A DNA stretch of 64,000 nucleotides from Aphrophora alni (lineage: Eukaryota; Arthropoda; Insecta; Hemiptera; Aphrophoridae), in contig OY740768.1 in assembly GCA_963513935.1 (NCBI GenBank), positions 36,330,216 through 36,394,215 on the forward strand. Reading direction: 5' to 3'. Both the position numbers and the translations under genes were made by a program. This document shows, piece by piece, positions 1 through 9,968 of this stretch (its first letter is position 1; each line of letters begins with the position of its first letter). The notes under the pieces are model-generated. The model saw nothing but the letters and a program-made list of their open reading frames with translations, was not told where the DNA came from and did no database searches.

Positions 1-489
1 TTTGTTTTCTTAATCTAATCATGTAATTACCTACTTAACTTTAAAATTCATATCTTTCTAACAACGTTTAATATTTACAAACTACCCTTTAAACATAAAA
101 CCTATCGATCGGTTGTTTACATTTGTCTATCGTCTCTTTAAACTTAAAATTTATGACCGTGTCAAACCTTTTCTACCCTAACAATAACCCCAGGAATTTG
201 ACCTACAGACTGACTTCTATTATGGTTAACCGAACAATGCCCTTTCTTTTATACACTACCCTTCTTTTTAAAACAATTTATCGTAAGACTATCTCTATTT
301 TGTTTAAATTTATTTATCTAGAATTAAAAAAAAAAAAACTTTATTATTATTTATCTTTATGTGTTATTTAAGAGTTGTTTGCCCCTTCCCCCATGTCATT
401 GTGATTTGTCTTGTTTTGGTCGGCTAGTCCCCTCATCATTCTGTGTTTCTCTTTTCCCGTAATATGTCGGTCCTCTGTTTTTAAATTTA
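1..489. other. Region downstream of the gag ORF, no intact pol
   Basis: On the minus strand this is where protease and reverse transcriptase of the retroelement would be expected. All frames carry frequent stops and I see no RT motif. A short basic, charged reading frame overlaps the gag end on the minus strand (396-614, different frame) and could be a shifted gag tail. Pol is either decayed or lies beyond the left edge. Confidence 0.4.
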
Positions 490-1932
490 TTATACCCGGT
501 CGTCCAGTGACCTGGATGTCTCTCTATTGTCCCTGCTTTCATAATGGTTGTTTTTGTTTGGAGATTCTTGTCGATTGGGGGGTTCCCTAAAGTTGGTAGG
601 TGGTAACGGCACATTCTTGAACTCCATTATTAACTTTATGAACTCGGTCTTCGTTGCAATACCCCTCGTAATAACGGCGACCAACGTTGTTGGGTGAAAA
701 TGCTTTGCAATTTTATGGACTAACTGTACCTCAGTAAGACGCGGCTCGAGGGATCCAGATTCCAATAGAATGTTCTCTACGTAACTTACTGTCTGTTCAT
801 TAATTGGTCCTTTATATCTTCCGAATTCTAACCTATCTCTTATCTCCCCCTGTATGATCTCGTTAAAGTACTTTTCTTTAAATATGTGTTCGAACTCACT
901 GAAACTCTTGATATCTTCGCGATGCAACTGCCACCATATAAATGCGCCATCCTTTAAATATTTGTCTATCCAATTTACGTTTTCTTCCCCATAATATTCT
1001 TTTATTTCTTTTAAGGTTTTTAAAATTTGCATTGGGAATCTTTCCCTCCCCGTAAAGTTAATATTTCTCATATTTTCCGGCTCCTTTATCACTTCTCCAT
1101 TTTTAATTTTATTCAAACGCGTATTTACTTCTGTAATCCTTGTCTGCAACTCCTTTGTTTTTTCTACGTATTCCCTAACCTGGTCATTTGTCTCTGAATA
1201 TTTATTTTGAATTTCGACATAGCTATTTTCGTTTATTTTTGTCTCTAAATCTGTGGTCCTAATTGCTAATCCTACAATTTGTGTCCGGGTGCCCTGTTTA
1301 TTTTCTTCGATTTTCCGATCTAACCGAACTTCTACATTTTGAATTTTCTCTCCCACTTCGTTAATTTTGCTATCGACGATCCTTATCTTATTATCTATGG
1401 CTGAACATTTCCCCTTTATAGATTTTTCTAATTTTTCCTCCACGGCTTTACTGGCTAATTTAATTTCTTCCCTAATCTCTTGAATTTTAAGGTTAACTGA
1501 TCCGATTATCTCTGCCTTATTTGATTCTAACAACGTTTTCATACTTTCTATAGATTCTGCTTTATTGGCTTTCTCGCGTTCAATCGCGTCTTTTTCGCGT
1601 TTTGCATTTTGTTCCATCATTTGTCTCATTAATAATTCTATATTGAAACTAGGCTCCGTCCCCAACACCCTTTCATTTTGTTTACCCCCGTTAATTTCGT
1701 CTACTGATTCCCCATTATTAATTTGCATTGGTTCCCTCGTAGATTCTACATTTAATTCCCTACTCTCAACTCCTTCTACACCTAATTCGTTATCAGTTTC
1801 CCTGTTTTCCCCTAACTCAATTTGGTCATTAGTTGCCATTTTAATTCTACTATTGTTAGGTTTACTTCTTAACCTATCACTTCTTCTTAACTTAAATTGG
1901 CTTATATTTAATTTCTTATCCTTTCTAAACAT
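490..1932 (-). CDS. Ty3/gypsy-type retrotransposon Gag polyprotein
   Basis: A 480-codon open frame resembling an LTR-retrotransposon Gag, the structural protein that packages element RNA in virus-like particles. Residues about 1-100 are charged and low complexity. Residues about 100-285 are rich in E, K, I and N with heptad-like spacing, consistent with a long coiled coil. Residues about 290-440 look like a retrotrans_gag capsid domain, with FIWWQ near 331-335 followed by a SFSEFEHIFKEKYF stretch. No CCHC zinc knuckle is present before the stop, so the nucleocapsid part is missing, in another frame or replaced by the basic tail. The first Met is used; a second in-frame Met at residue 32 is an alternative start. 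The minus strand upstream has a PBS-like TGG box (2044-2060). The uninterrupted frame suggests a fairly recent copy. Family below the superfamily level is uncertain. Confidence 0.75.
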   Translation of the reverse strand: MFRKDKKLNISQFKLRRSDRLRSKPNNSRIKMATNDQIELGENRETDNELGVEGVESRELNVESTREPMQINNGESVDEINGGKQNERVLGTEPSFNIELLMRQMMEQNAKREKDAIEREKANKAESIESMKTLLESNKAEIIGSVNLKIQEIREEIKLASKAVEEKLEKSIKGKCSAIDNKIRIVDSKINEVGEKIQNVEVRLDRKIEENKQGTRTQIVGLAIRTTDLETKINENSYVEIQNKYSETNDQVREYVEKTKELQTRITEVNTRLNKIKNGEVIKEPENMRNINFTGRERFPMQILKTLKEIKEYYGEENVNWIDKYLKDGAFIWWQLHREDIKSFSEFEHIFKEKYFNEIIQGEIRDRLEFGRYKGPINEQTVSYVENILLESGSLEPRLTEVQLVHKIAKHFHPTTLVAVITRGIATKTEFIKLIMEFKNVPLPPTNFREPPNRQESPNKNNHYESRDNRETSRSLDDRV

Positions 1933-2043
1933 GAACTTAATTTATTAATTGTCTTTTTAAACTTGTTTGAATGTCTTTCTTAACTTATTCAATATACCAC
2001 CAATTTATCAATTTAATTAATTAATTTAAATTAATTATAGCCA

Positions 2044-2060
2044 CACCTGTTGGGTTGCCA
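2044..2060 (-). promoter_or_regulatory. Candidate tRNA primer-binding site
   Basis: Read on the minus strand, a TGGCAACCCAACAGG box lies about 110 bases upstream of the gag start and directly follows the candidate LTR end. LTR elements prime minus-strand synthesis from a tRNA 3' CCA, so a TGG start is expected here. I cannot name the tRNA. Confidence 0.4.
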
Positions 2061-3427
2061 AATATAACGTTTAAGACGTTCTCTTTTATTTTATTAGTTA
2101 TTTGCTACACGTTGGTCGCTTAAATATAGGAAAACTCTCCTATATTTCTTTTACTATTTATTAATTTATTATGATTCATTTGGTTATTAGTTCGTTAGTT
2201 ATTTGACAATTGATTAAAATAATAACACTCAAAACATGTGGGATTATAACTCAATTTTAATTAAACATATTGAATAATTAATTCTTTTAAATATTAATTT
2301 TTAATCATTTAAAACATAAATTTTACCTTGATGCTCAAAATATTACTGATTAATATCTTATTCTACAATTTTATACTACGGCTTAAACTAGGTACATCTT
2401 CACTATAAATTCTTATCCTAAACAACTTAGTCTAAAACAAGGAATTTAAGAATGCATCAATTTAATTTGTATTTAATTTTGACTCTAATTTTAATTAGCT
2501 TTATAAAATATTTGCTCCGGCTAACTGAAGGTTATTTACTTGAATTTAATTTAAATCTCTATTGGGGTTCGTTGGTTCTTAGGTGGCTATAATTTATTTT
2601 ATTATTACAAAAAACAAAATTTGGTGGTAATTTATAAAATGTATTGTCCTTTAAGTTCTACTTATCAATTGACGTGTTCCTTTCCAGTTTTTGGATTGTT
2701 CTCGTTCCGTGGTTCTCTCGAAGATTGCGTGATGGTTGGATGGTTTGCCTCTCCCGTAGATGATCCCAATCGCGGGTTACACCTTTCTTCACTCACTCTT
2801 GCGACGATGATGCTTTTAATTCTTACGACGTTACTTCTTCTCACTGATTTAACTTTACTACGACGATGACTCCTTAAACTTCACACTTATCTCACTTAAC
2901 GACCACGAAGACTTCTTATACTTTAATACGACGATTCTTTTAATTTTTAAAACGACGGATAACTTTTTATTGACTTTTATAAACTTAACAGTTCTATTAA
3001 AAAAGAAAAACGACGAATAGGATAGGCAAAGTCCTTCACAAACACTTAACTCTTTCGATCAGGAGAAACACTTCCCCGAAACAACCTTCTAATACGACAT
3101 CGGAACCAAAATACCTAAAAAGAACCCCGTGTCCTCCCTTTTTACCCTTATTTATAAGTTCTCCTCTTTTTAAAACAGTGTCATAATGCTCTTCTTCCAT
3201 TGGCTAGTTTTAATTCTTGGACGTTATTTCAGAACTGATTCACTTGCTCTGATTGGCTTGTTACAATTTGTTTCGGTATTAAAAGCTTAATTTTGATGGA
3301 TCTTGTGTGACGGTTTGGGTGCGTTGTTTCCCTGTTGAAACATTTTTTTATGTCCGTCAATCCTTTCATGTCTTGACGATTTATGGCCTGCCGGGTACTG
3401 ACCTTTGGAGCTTTCTATTTCGGTATG

Positions 3428-3437
<10 letters not shown>
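2061..3437 (-). repeat. Candidate 5' LTR of the gag-bearing element
   Basis: About 1.4 kb of non-coding AT-rich sequence with many ACGACGA-type motifs lies between the PBS-like box and an AT microsatellite. The inner edge reads AATATAAC on the plus strand and a near-inverse GTTATAAT occurs at about 3427-3434, beside the AT tract, which may be the insertion site. The ends are not canonical TG/CA and the second LTR is outside the window, so the limits are inferred. Confidence 0.35.

Positions 3438-3469
<32 letters not shown>
3432..3469. repeat. (AT)n microsatellite
   Basis: About 38 bases of uninterrupted AT dinucleotide at the outer edge of the candidate LTR. Short open frames that run through it are artefacts. 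Confidence 0.95.
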
Positions 3470-3475
<6 letters not shown>

Positions 3476-4250
3476 CAGAATATATCTATCTTTATGTCCT
3501 TTTTTCTATTATTTTTAACATTTATGATTTTATTTTGTATTAAATATAAGTACCTATTTTTCAAAATTCGATTCTTTTTCATAAATGTCTAAAATCAGGA
3601 ATACAAAAGTTGTAACAAATTTCGAGAAACATAAATTTACAAAAATACAAATTTATTTCTTGTTTACGTTCAACACTAATTAAACATTCAAATAAAATCT
3701 GTACTGACAACAAGAAAATCATAATACTTAGAAAAACCAAAAATAGTGCATTGTGAAATGTTAAAAGTAACTATTCAATATACTTTTAACATAAAAAACT
3801 ACAAATTTAAATATACAAATTTTTATTATTATTTCAGTATAAATATTGAAAAAATAATATATTTAAAAGACAGGAAAAAATTCATTACAAATAGTGGGGG
3901 AAAATTTAGGGAAAAACAAATAAATTGGGAGCCCGAAACGTTTATAACATTATGAAAACATAAGCTTACCAACTAAGACAAATGACAGTTAAAATTTAAA
4001 ATATCTAACATTCGAGTGTAATATAAACATTTAAAACATTACACTGAAAGCTGACTACCACTATACAACACAAATATTTTATCACATAAAATTTGCTAGC
4101 TATTATTGTTATTAGGTAACAATTTTATATAAGTTGAAAACTTGGCCGTCTACTAAAATCTTCTGCATTAAGGTAGCCCACTTCTGGCTGTGTGAGATTA
4201 CAGGGCTATCTTCGGTTAGCCAATAGAAGAATGAGAAATAAATGTTCACA
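3470..4250. other. AT-rich intergenic sequence
   Basis: No coding pattern, terminal repeat or RNA gene seen. Confidence 0.5.
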
Positions 4251-4279
4251 TCATCTGGAATTTGTTACTTCTGAATCTG

Positions 4280-4720
4280 TTATATTGTTTGAAGGAATTC
4301 TGTTAAAACAGAGTGCCTGTATATGACATTGAGTTACTGTTTGATATCGGATGGATTTGCATTTTTCATACTGATGGACAGCAGAGCAGCATTGCAAACC
4401 AAAATGAGGTACAAACTTGGTGGCTATTTTTATTGAGTGAGTTATATTGTGTTTGTAATTAGACTTTTAAAATATATAAGGGAAGGAATTTGATTTTCAA
4501 AGGATTCCTAGACAAGTAGGAGTGGACGGCATGGCTAAACAATCAACCAAATTTGGACCCATATCATCACAGTGTGCTTCAGTAGATGTAGCATATCCTA
4601 AAAATATGTGGTAGTTTTCGGGAGATGTTGACCAATGGATAGATTCAGAGTGGCAAGGAAAATGCCTTGGAAGAAATTCAGAAAACTTTAACATAAACAT
4701 ACAAGAACATTCTTCAACAC
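4280..4720 (+). pseudogene. LINE RNase H-domain fragment, degenerate
   Basis: Two pieces in different frames resemble the RNase H domain at the C-terminus of jockey/I-type LINE polyproteins. An MDSRAALQ stretch at about 4375-4398 matches the usual DS-A-AL motif, and a GVDGMAK stretch at about 4523-4543 matches the GVxGNExAD motif with the Asn and Glu lost. Stops and frameshifts separate them. This is a dead 5'-truncated remnant; the assignment rests on two short motifs. Confidence 0.4.
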
Positions 4721-4749
4721 ATAAAAATTTTCGCAGCAAAAACAAACCA

Positions 4750-5820
4750 CAGTGTTAGAGCATTTGTTAGTGCATGGTTTTCAATTTGCAGAATCACCTT
4801 TATGTAAAATATATTTCATAGACAGAAACACTGAAATATAACTCGCTACTCTCAGGGAAAAAAATTCCTGAGTCTATTCCTTACGTTGCCGTTCCTGATA
4901 TTATCAACATATGTATCTGTCGTGGACTGTGGATAGTTGACGCTGGTACCACATATGAGGTATATAACTTGAAAAAGAGAGGGGGGACCTTGGAACAGAC
5001 CCCAGCGAGAGAAGGCCTTAATATTTATTAACTTTACTTGAATATTATTATTTCATCATAATAATATATCTAGTATTAAATGAAACAGCAGAAATATTAT
5101 GTTAATTTTTACTAGAAAATCGCTACACCTATAATCTGTAATTCTTGAATCCAACTTTTCTAGATAAGTTTACAATTATTTTAATGTAGTTACTACCATA
5201 GATTCATCATTTTGTTTTGTTTCTTAAAGCTAATTAGATTTGTAAAACTATCATATCATTCTTAGAAGGAGGGTTATGAAGAATCAGATTAGGGATAGAA
5301 ATAGGTGAGGTAAGACTTCGGCAGAAACCATCAGAATAATCTATGTACAAATGTGAATGTTGATTTTTTTGGGTAATATTATACACAAATATTATAATGC
5401 TAGATCTGTAAAAGCTATTTTACTTCTGAAAATACTTGTATTTAATAAGCTTTGAAAATTAAATACTCAAATAAGTTTTTATCACCTATATTATGTTTTA
5501 TTTTATAGTCCACATTTTCTACGTTACTATGTAAGTTAATTGATTTATTGTGAAGACAAAATCATTAAAATATTTCAAAATATCAATATACAATACCTAC
5601 GTTTTTGAGATAAAAATAGTGTAGATGGAAAAAATATATATAAATATTTTTTTTAAACTTACTGCTTACAAAAAAGTTTAAATAGAAAAAATAATGATTA
5701 ATTTGAGTCGAGTCTTCCAAGAACTGTGTGGATTTTACAACCATAAAAAATAGTTTAGAAACAACTTAAAGCATTCGAAAATGTTCATTTCTACCTAAGT
5801 AGATGAATAAGAATTTGGTC
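4750..5820. other. AT-rich intergenic sequence
   Basis: No supported gene or repeat structure seen. Confidence 0.5.
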
Positions 5821-5824
5821 TTAA

Positions 5825-6497
5825 CCCATTGCAAGCGGAATAAAACTGTGCCGCGCAGCACCCAGCAGCCGGAGTTATTTCGCAAAGTCTAGGCGCATCT
5901 TTGCGGGCGAAAGACGTTGCGTTCATGTCCTTTTCACATATTGGTATTCTAACAAAGTTATATCTTTTTTTATAAATGTAAACAACTATAATGAGTAAAA
6001 CTAAACTTTAAAACATCATCTTGGTCTGAAGATTCAATCACGAAAGCTTCGCACAACACTGGATTACGCACGAGCAGGCAGGGACAAACACGAACTAATA
6101 ATAACTCATTCCCATCCAAACACAAAGGATCAGTATCACTATCACTTTCTAATAATAACCTTTCAAGTTCCAATGAACGTAAGTTGTCACCCATCTCGCC
6201 AACAAAACATACCAGACCGGCACACTCATTCACAAAACGGCAGCAAACAGACAGTATAAAAAAAAAGTAGGCATTCGCAAACAATATGTTGGATTTTTTC
6301 TTAAAACACATCGTTAGGCATCCGCGCACAATCTATTGGAGATAATTAAAAACACAAAACGCACAATCTAGCAGAGTTATCATGAATCACCACTGTTAGT
6401 TGACTACGCAGAATAATTGAACGTGAAATAGACGTCTTTCGGAGTTTGGTCCACCTAACGCGAGGATGTGAATGTCACGTCTTTCACCCGCAATGGG
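5825..6497. mobile_element. Short piggyBac-like element with TTAA-type flanks
   Basis: The left end is TTAA followed by CCCATTGC. The right end is GCAATGGG followed by TTGA, one change from TTAA. This fits piggyBac, which duplicates TTAA and has CCC/GGG-type termini. A subterminal box GCGGGCGAAAGACGT near the left (about 5903-5917) recurs in inverse next to the right end. The element is 673 bp and carries only a transposase N-terminal remnant, so it is a non-autonomous derivative. The interior is locally GC-rich compared with the AT-rich flanks. Confidence 0.7.
5970..6194 (-). pseudogene. piggyBac transposase N-terminal remnant
   Basis: An open frame of about 74 codons from a Met at 6194 begins with MGDNLRSLELERLLLESDSD. 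This resembles the acidic N-terminal stretch (ELERLLEESDSD-like) of insect piggyBac transposases. No DDD catalytic domain follows. Its position inside piggyBac-like ends supports the call. Confidence 0.5.
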
Positions 6498-6499
6498 TT

Positions 6500-7670
6500 G
6501 AAATTCATAATTAAGTATGGTACCCTATTATATTATTGTAACACTAATCCTTGAAAGACGCCAGAATAACCACTTCAAAATGACAGCTGATCATAACTTT
6601 TGAAATAAAAATTAAACTGAGTTATAAAGGAAAACCCAAAAATTGGTATTTTTTTAACAATAAAATAATGACTTCCAGGAATGCTATAAACCGATTACAA
6701 TAGCAACAATAAAAAATTTTAAGTTTTCAATCTAGATATAAAAACATTTTTGTATTTCTTGTTGTAATTTTTGTAGAAAATATCGGACAAAAATCAGGTT
6801 ATGTTAGAGTGCTCTAGTTTGAATTTTCTTTTATATAAAGATTAGCTCCAATCTATCAATGCCTATGTTTCAAACCGCTAAAAAAAATGATTTTTTAAAT
6901 TGATTTATAAATTATAGAAATTATGAAATGTGACACTTCATTATATTTGTAAAAACTAACAGTCGGTATTTAAGAAAATTAATAAATATACAAAAACTAA
7001 CAATTTATCGAAGTATATAATTTTGATATTTTTTTTGTTTAGCATCAATTATAATTCTATGTGTTAGTAGTGTTTGAATAAAAATTAAAAAAACATGCAC
7101 AAGACTGAAAAACCTAGTTCCATATTATAATGTTTAACATGCACCAAGTGTTTAATATACCAACTTAATTTAGGTTTCACATGCGATTATAAAGTTAAAT
7201 ACATCTGAAAGTAAAAAACCTGTAGAGATACCAATTAAAGCTAGTAGTAATAAAAGCAAAAAAATACATTATAATAACTGACAAAATTGGTTGCTAAAAG
7301 TGTGCAATACTTACTTTGAATACTGAGTCTCAAACCAAGTTACTCTAATACAAATTTTGTTAATATTTAATTACTTTGTTTTTTAAAAAATCAACTGTGT
7401 TTATTAGTTTGTAATCAATATAAACAGTATAAAACCATCATAAACCACTAATTTTTGAATGACAATACTCATTTGATCTCTTTAAAAAAAAAAAATTACA
7501 CTGTGTTGGTTAAGCACAAAGATAAATACATATTATTTGTATGCCAACATTAATAAATGTATGGTTTTTAATCTTAACGACTATTCTTTAAGCCCATAAC
7601 ACTGATCTTTAAAAGATTTATAACTGAGATAAAATTATGATGATCTGGTCAACTACATTACAAGGTGTGT
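6500..7670. other. AT-rich intergenic sequence
   Basis: No coding or repeat structure recognised beyond simple A and T runs. Confidence 0.5.
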
Positions 7671-7749
7671 CTATTAAACACCGAGACTGTGTTTCATCCT
7701 CTTAGAGGAAAGAATGAGAATTGAACATTTAGTCACAGAGAGAACATTT

Positions 7750-7990
7750 AAGCAGATTTCACCAATGTGTAAGGTTTGCAATGAAGAGAAGAAGAATCCA
7801 TCAAATATATCTTCTTAGAGTCTAGTAGTCAGTGTGAAGAAAAACAATGTGTTCAAAAACTTATAAAAGAGCATGGAGAAGAGGTATTTATCACTGTATG
7901 TGATTATATTGAATCCATCAATTTGGGATTTAGCGAGTCTATTAAAGACATCAGCGTTTTAATGCTGGAAGGTTAAGAAGAAAACAGGGA
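7750..7990 (+). pseudogene. LINE pol C-terminal tail (C-x2-C...H-like), degenerate
   Basis: A plus-strand reading CKVCNEEKKNPSNIFLES resembles the small zinc-binding tail after RNase H in jockey/R1-type LINEs (CxxC, an E-T/H-I-L segment, then C). A CDYIESINLGFSES stretch follows. The expected His is replaced and stops are present. Assignment is by motif only. Confidence 0.35.
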
Positions 7991-8049
7991 GAACTGATTG
8001 TGAGTTCTTTGGCAAAGACCTAAAACTTGGATGACAAACATCATCACTT

Positions 8050-9090
8050 TGGGGCGTTTAGTTGATTGTGAGTCGTCCTTTTGTGCAATCGGCTTTTCTG
8101 TTGTGTGCTAAATTTAAAAGTTTTGCAATGTGTCAATTTGATATTTTCAGTAAAATTGAAATAAACACCATGGAATATTTTCAAATGTTTACAGGGTCTG
8201 CACGTCTAGTGCACAATATTCTAGTGGAACAAAAGATTCAGTGAAGACAATCAGAACGTGAAAAATTATGAGCATCCTGAACAACCTTCCGCTTCAAATA
8301 AGAGAACAAAATTAGCCAAATTAATCGACAAAACCAACGATTCAGTGTTGAAGCCATAAACTTTGACAAAGACATTCCATGGAAAATTTTGTGTAAGGAT
8401 CGCAACATGAAAAATTTTGTGCCCAGATGATCCCAAGAGTTCTCTCTTATACTAGAGCAAAAAGTACATCACGAGGTTATTTCTGCTGACATGGTAGAAG
8501 AACTGGATGCCGACCTTCACCTTATTCAAAAATTCATCACTTGTGACAAAAGTGTGATCTTCCAGTATGATCCTGAGTTGAAATAATGATAGTCATTAAA
8601 ATAGAAAACAATAATAATGAAAAAAAACTTGTCAAAGCAAACCCAAATTTAAAGCTATGGTATTTTTTTGAAAGCATAATTTTGTAAGAAAGGCACAACA
8701 ATGAACCGTAAGAAAGTTTTGACAAAGCTGAAAACAAGAGTTAGAAAAAATATCAGAACTGTGGGAAATGGTTCTATTCTTCTTCAAGACTATGCTCTTG
8801 CTCACACAGCACATTCTGTGAAACAGTTTTTGGCGGACAAACACATAACACTTTGTCATCTTTCATATTCACCAGATTTGCACAACCATTTTGTTCTTTT
8901 CCTTAAAGTGAAATCCATTCTTAAAGTTACACGTTTTTAATCATTTGTTGCCGTAAAGAAGAACACAACAAATTGATTAAAAAATCAGACAGAAAATGAT
9001 CTGCGCTACGCCTTCAACCACTTTAAATCAAAACTGCTTCGTTGTGTAACTACAAATAAGGATTATATTGAAATGTGTTATATGAATGAG
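8050..9090 (+). pseudogene. Mariner transposase pseudogene
   Basis: Fragments line up in mariner order over about 1 kb. An N-terminal HTH-like part lies at 8062-8241. A degraded linker follows, with an FVPR...LLT-like segment and an EELDADL then ITCDKS/QYDPELK stretch at about 8495-8582 that corresponds to the first catalytic Asp region (TGDETW). The C-terminal part at 8701-8937 holds LLQDYALAHTAHSVKQFLAD and a YSPDL box. The second catalytic Asp in the HxDNAPxH motif reads QDYALAH, the motif is altered, and stops and frameshifts occur throughout. The copy is inactive. It lies just downstream of the 3' end of the ARHGAP19-like gene, in antisense. Confidence 0.75.
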
Positions 9091-9272
9091 CAAAATAGAA
9101 GTGTAAGAAATACAAAAGAAAAATTATTCCATGTGCACGTGTTTTTAGCAAAAGCATAGAATTTTTAAAAAGTTGGTGAACTTTATTTTACTAAGTTCAA
9201 TAAAAAAGCTCTGTAATAGTTATTATTTAAAAAATTGATAATTGTGAAGATTTAAGCATTTACTAGCAATAT

Positions 9273-9278
9273 TTTATT
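9273..9278 (-). terminator. Candidate polyadenylation signal of the ARHGAP19-like gene
   Basis: AATAAA on the minus strand about 120 bases past the stop codon at 9396. A second AATAAA lies at 9182-9187. AT-richness makes such hexamers common, so this is positional evidence only. Confidence 0.35.
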
Positions 9279-9395
9279 ATTTTTTTTAATCTGTGTGACT
9301 TACCATTCATAAAGAAGAACTAACTAGTAACTACTTTACATAGTGAAAGAAGGTAATTTTCCATCCTCCTGGGCAATAAGGACTACTCCATATCG

Positions 9396-9968
9396 TTATC
9401 TTACCTGCATAGCTTTCGGCATCCTTTGTGTTGACCTGGTTATGGGTGACATATCATCCGTGGACGTGAGCATAGGAGTAGGAGAATGCAGGCAATTATT
9501 GCAAGCAGGCGTGCTAGTTAGTAAAGAGCTTATTCTGTTACCAGGTGTTAATGGGGAAAAATGTGGTACTTTACTCACAGGAAAATGGCGGTGCTTCACT
9601 ATTCCAGGATTAGGAGGTGTAAAGAATAAAGCTACATCTTCAGTGCAAGTTCTAGCAGGATGTGATAGCTTATCAGTATGATTAAAGCCTTCTAGTATTT
9701 GAGGAAGAGGAGATTGAGGACAAGGAGAGATGAAATGAGTATGTTTAGGTTCTTCTATATCACTAGATGGTTTGGAACCAGAACTTTTCCTACTCCGGTT
9801 TTCAGCTAAATAATTATCGGTCACAGACTTCTGTTCTTCAGGGAATGAACGACTTATCCTGTTCAGAGTTGTTGGCATATTGTCTGGAGATTCCACTTTG
9901 ACATCGTCAGTACATTTACCAAAAATTAGTTTGCTTGTAAATGGTTTCTTCGATTTACAATCAGGATT
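9396..9968 (-). CDS. ARHGAP19: ARHGAP19-like exon 8 (C-terminal tail and stop)
   Basis: A CTACCAG acceptor precedes AATCCTGAT in phase 0. The exon gives 190 residues and the stop. The sequence is hydrophilic and Ser/Pro-rich, with TPPNPG and SPLTPG among several proline-directed phosphosite candidates. No folded domain is recognised. It is joined to exon 7 by phase and by the lack of any other downstream coding pattern; the 7.7-kb gap makes this the least certain junction. Confidence 0.75.
   Translation of the reverse strand, partial: NPDCKSKKPFTSKLIFGKCTDDVKVESPDNMPTTLNRISRSFPEEQKSVTDNYLAENRSRKSSGSKPSSDIEEPKHTHFISPCPQSPLPQILEGFNHTDKLSHPARTCTEDVALFFTPPNPGIVKHRHFPVSKVPHFSPLTPGNRISSLLTSTPACNNCLHSPTPMLTSTDDMSPITRSTQRMPKAMQVR

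Noticed and set aside
1565..1948. 127-codon plus-strand frame
   Set aside because: Antisense shadow of gag, rich in Leu and Ser because gag is rich in Glu, Lys and Asn.
4497..4745. 82-codon minus-strand frame
   Set aside because: Antisense of a LINE RNase H-like fragment.
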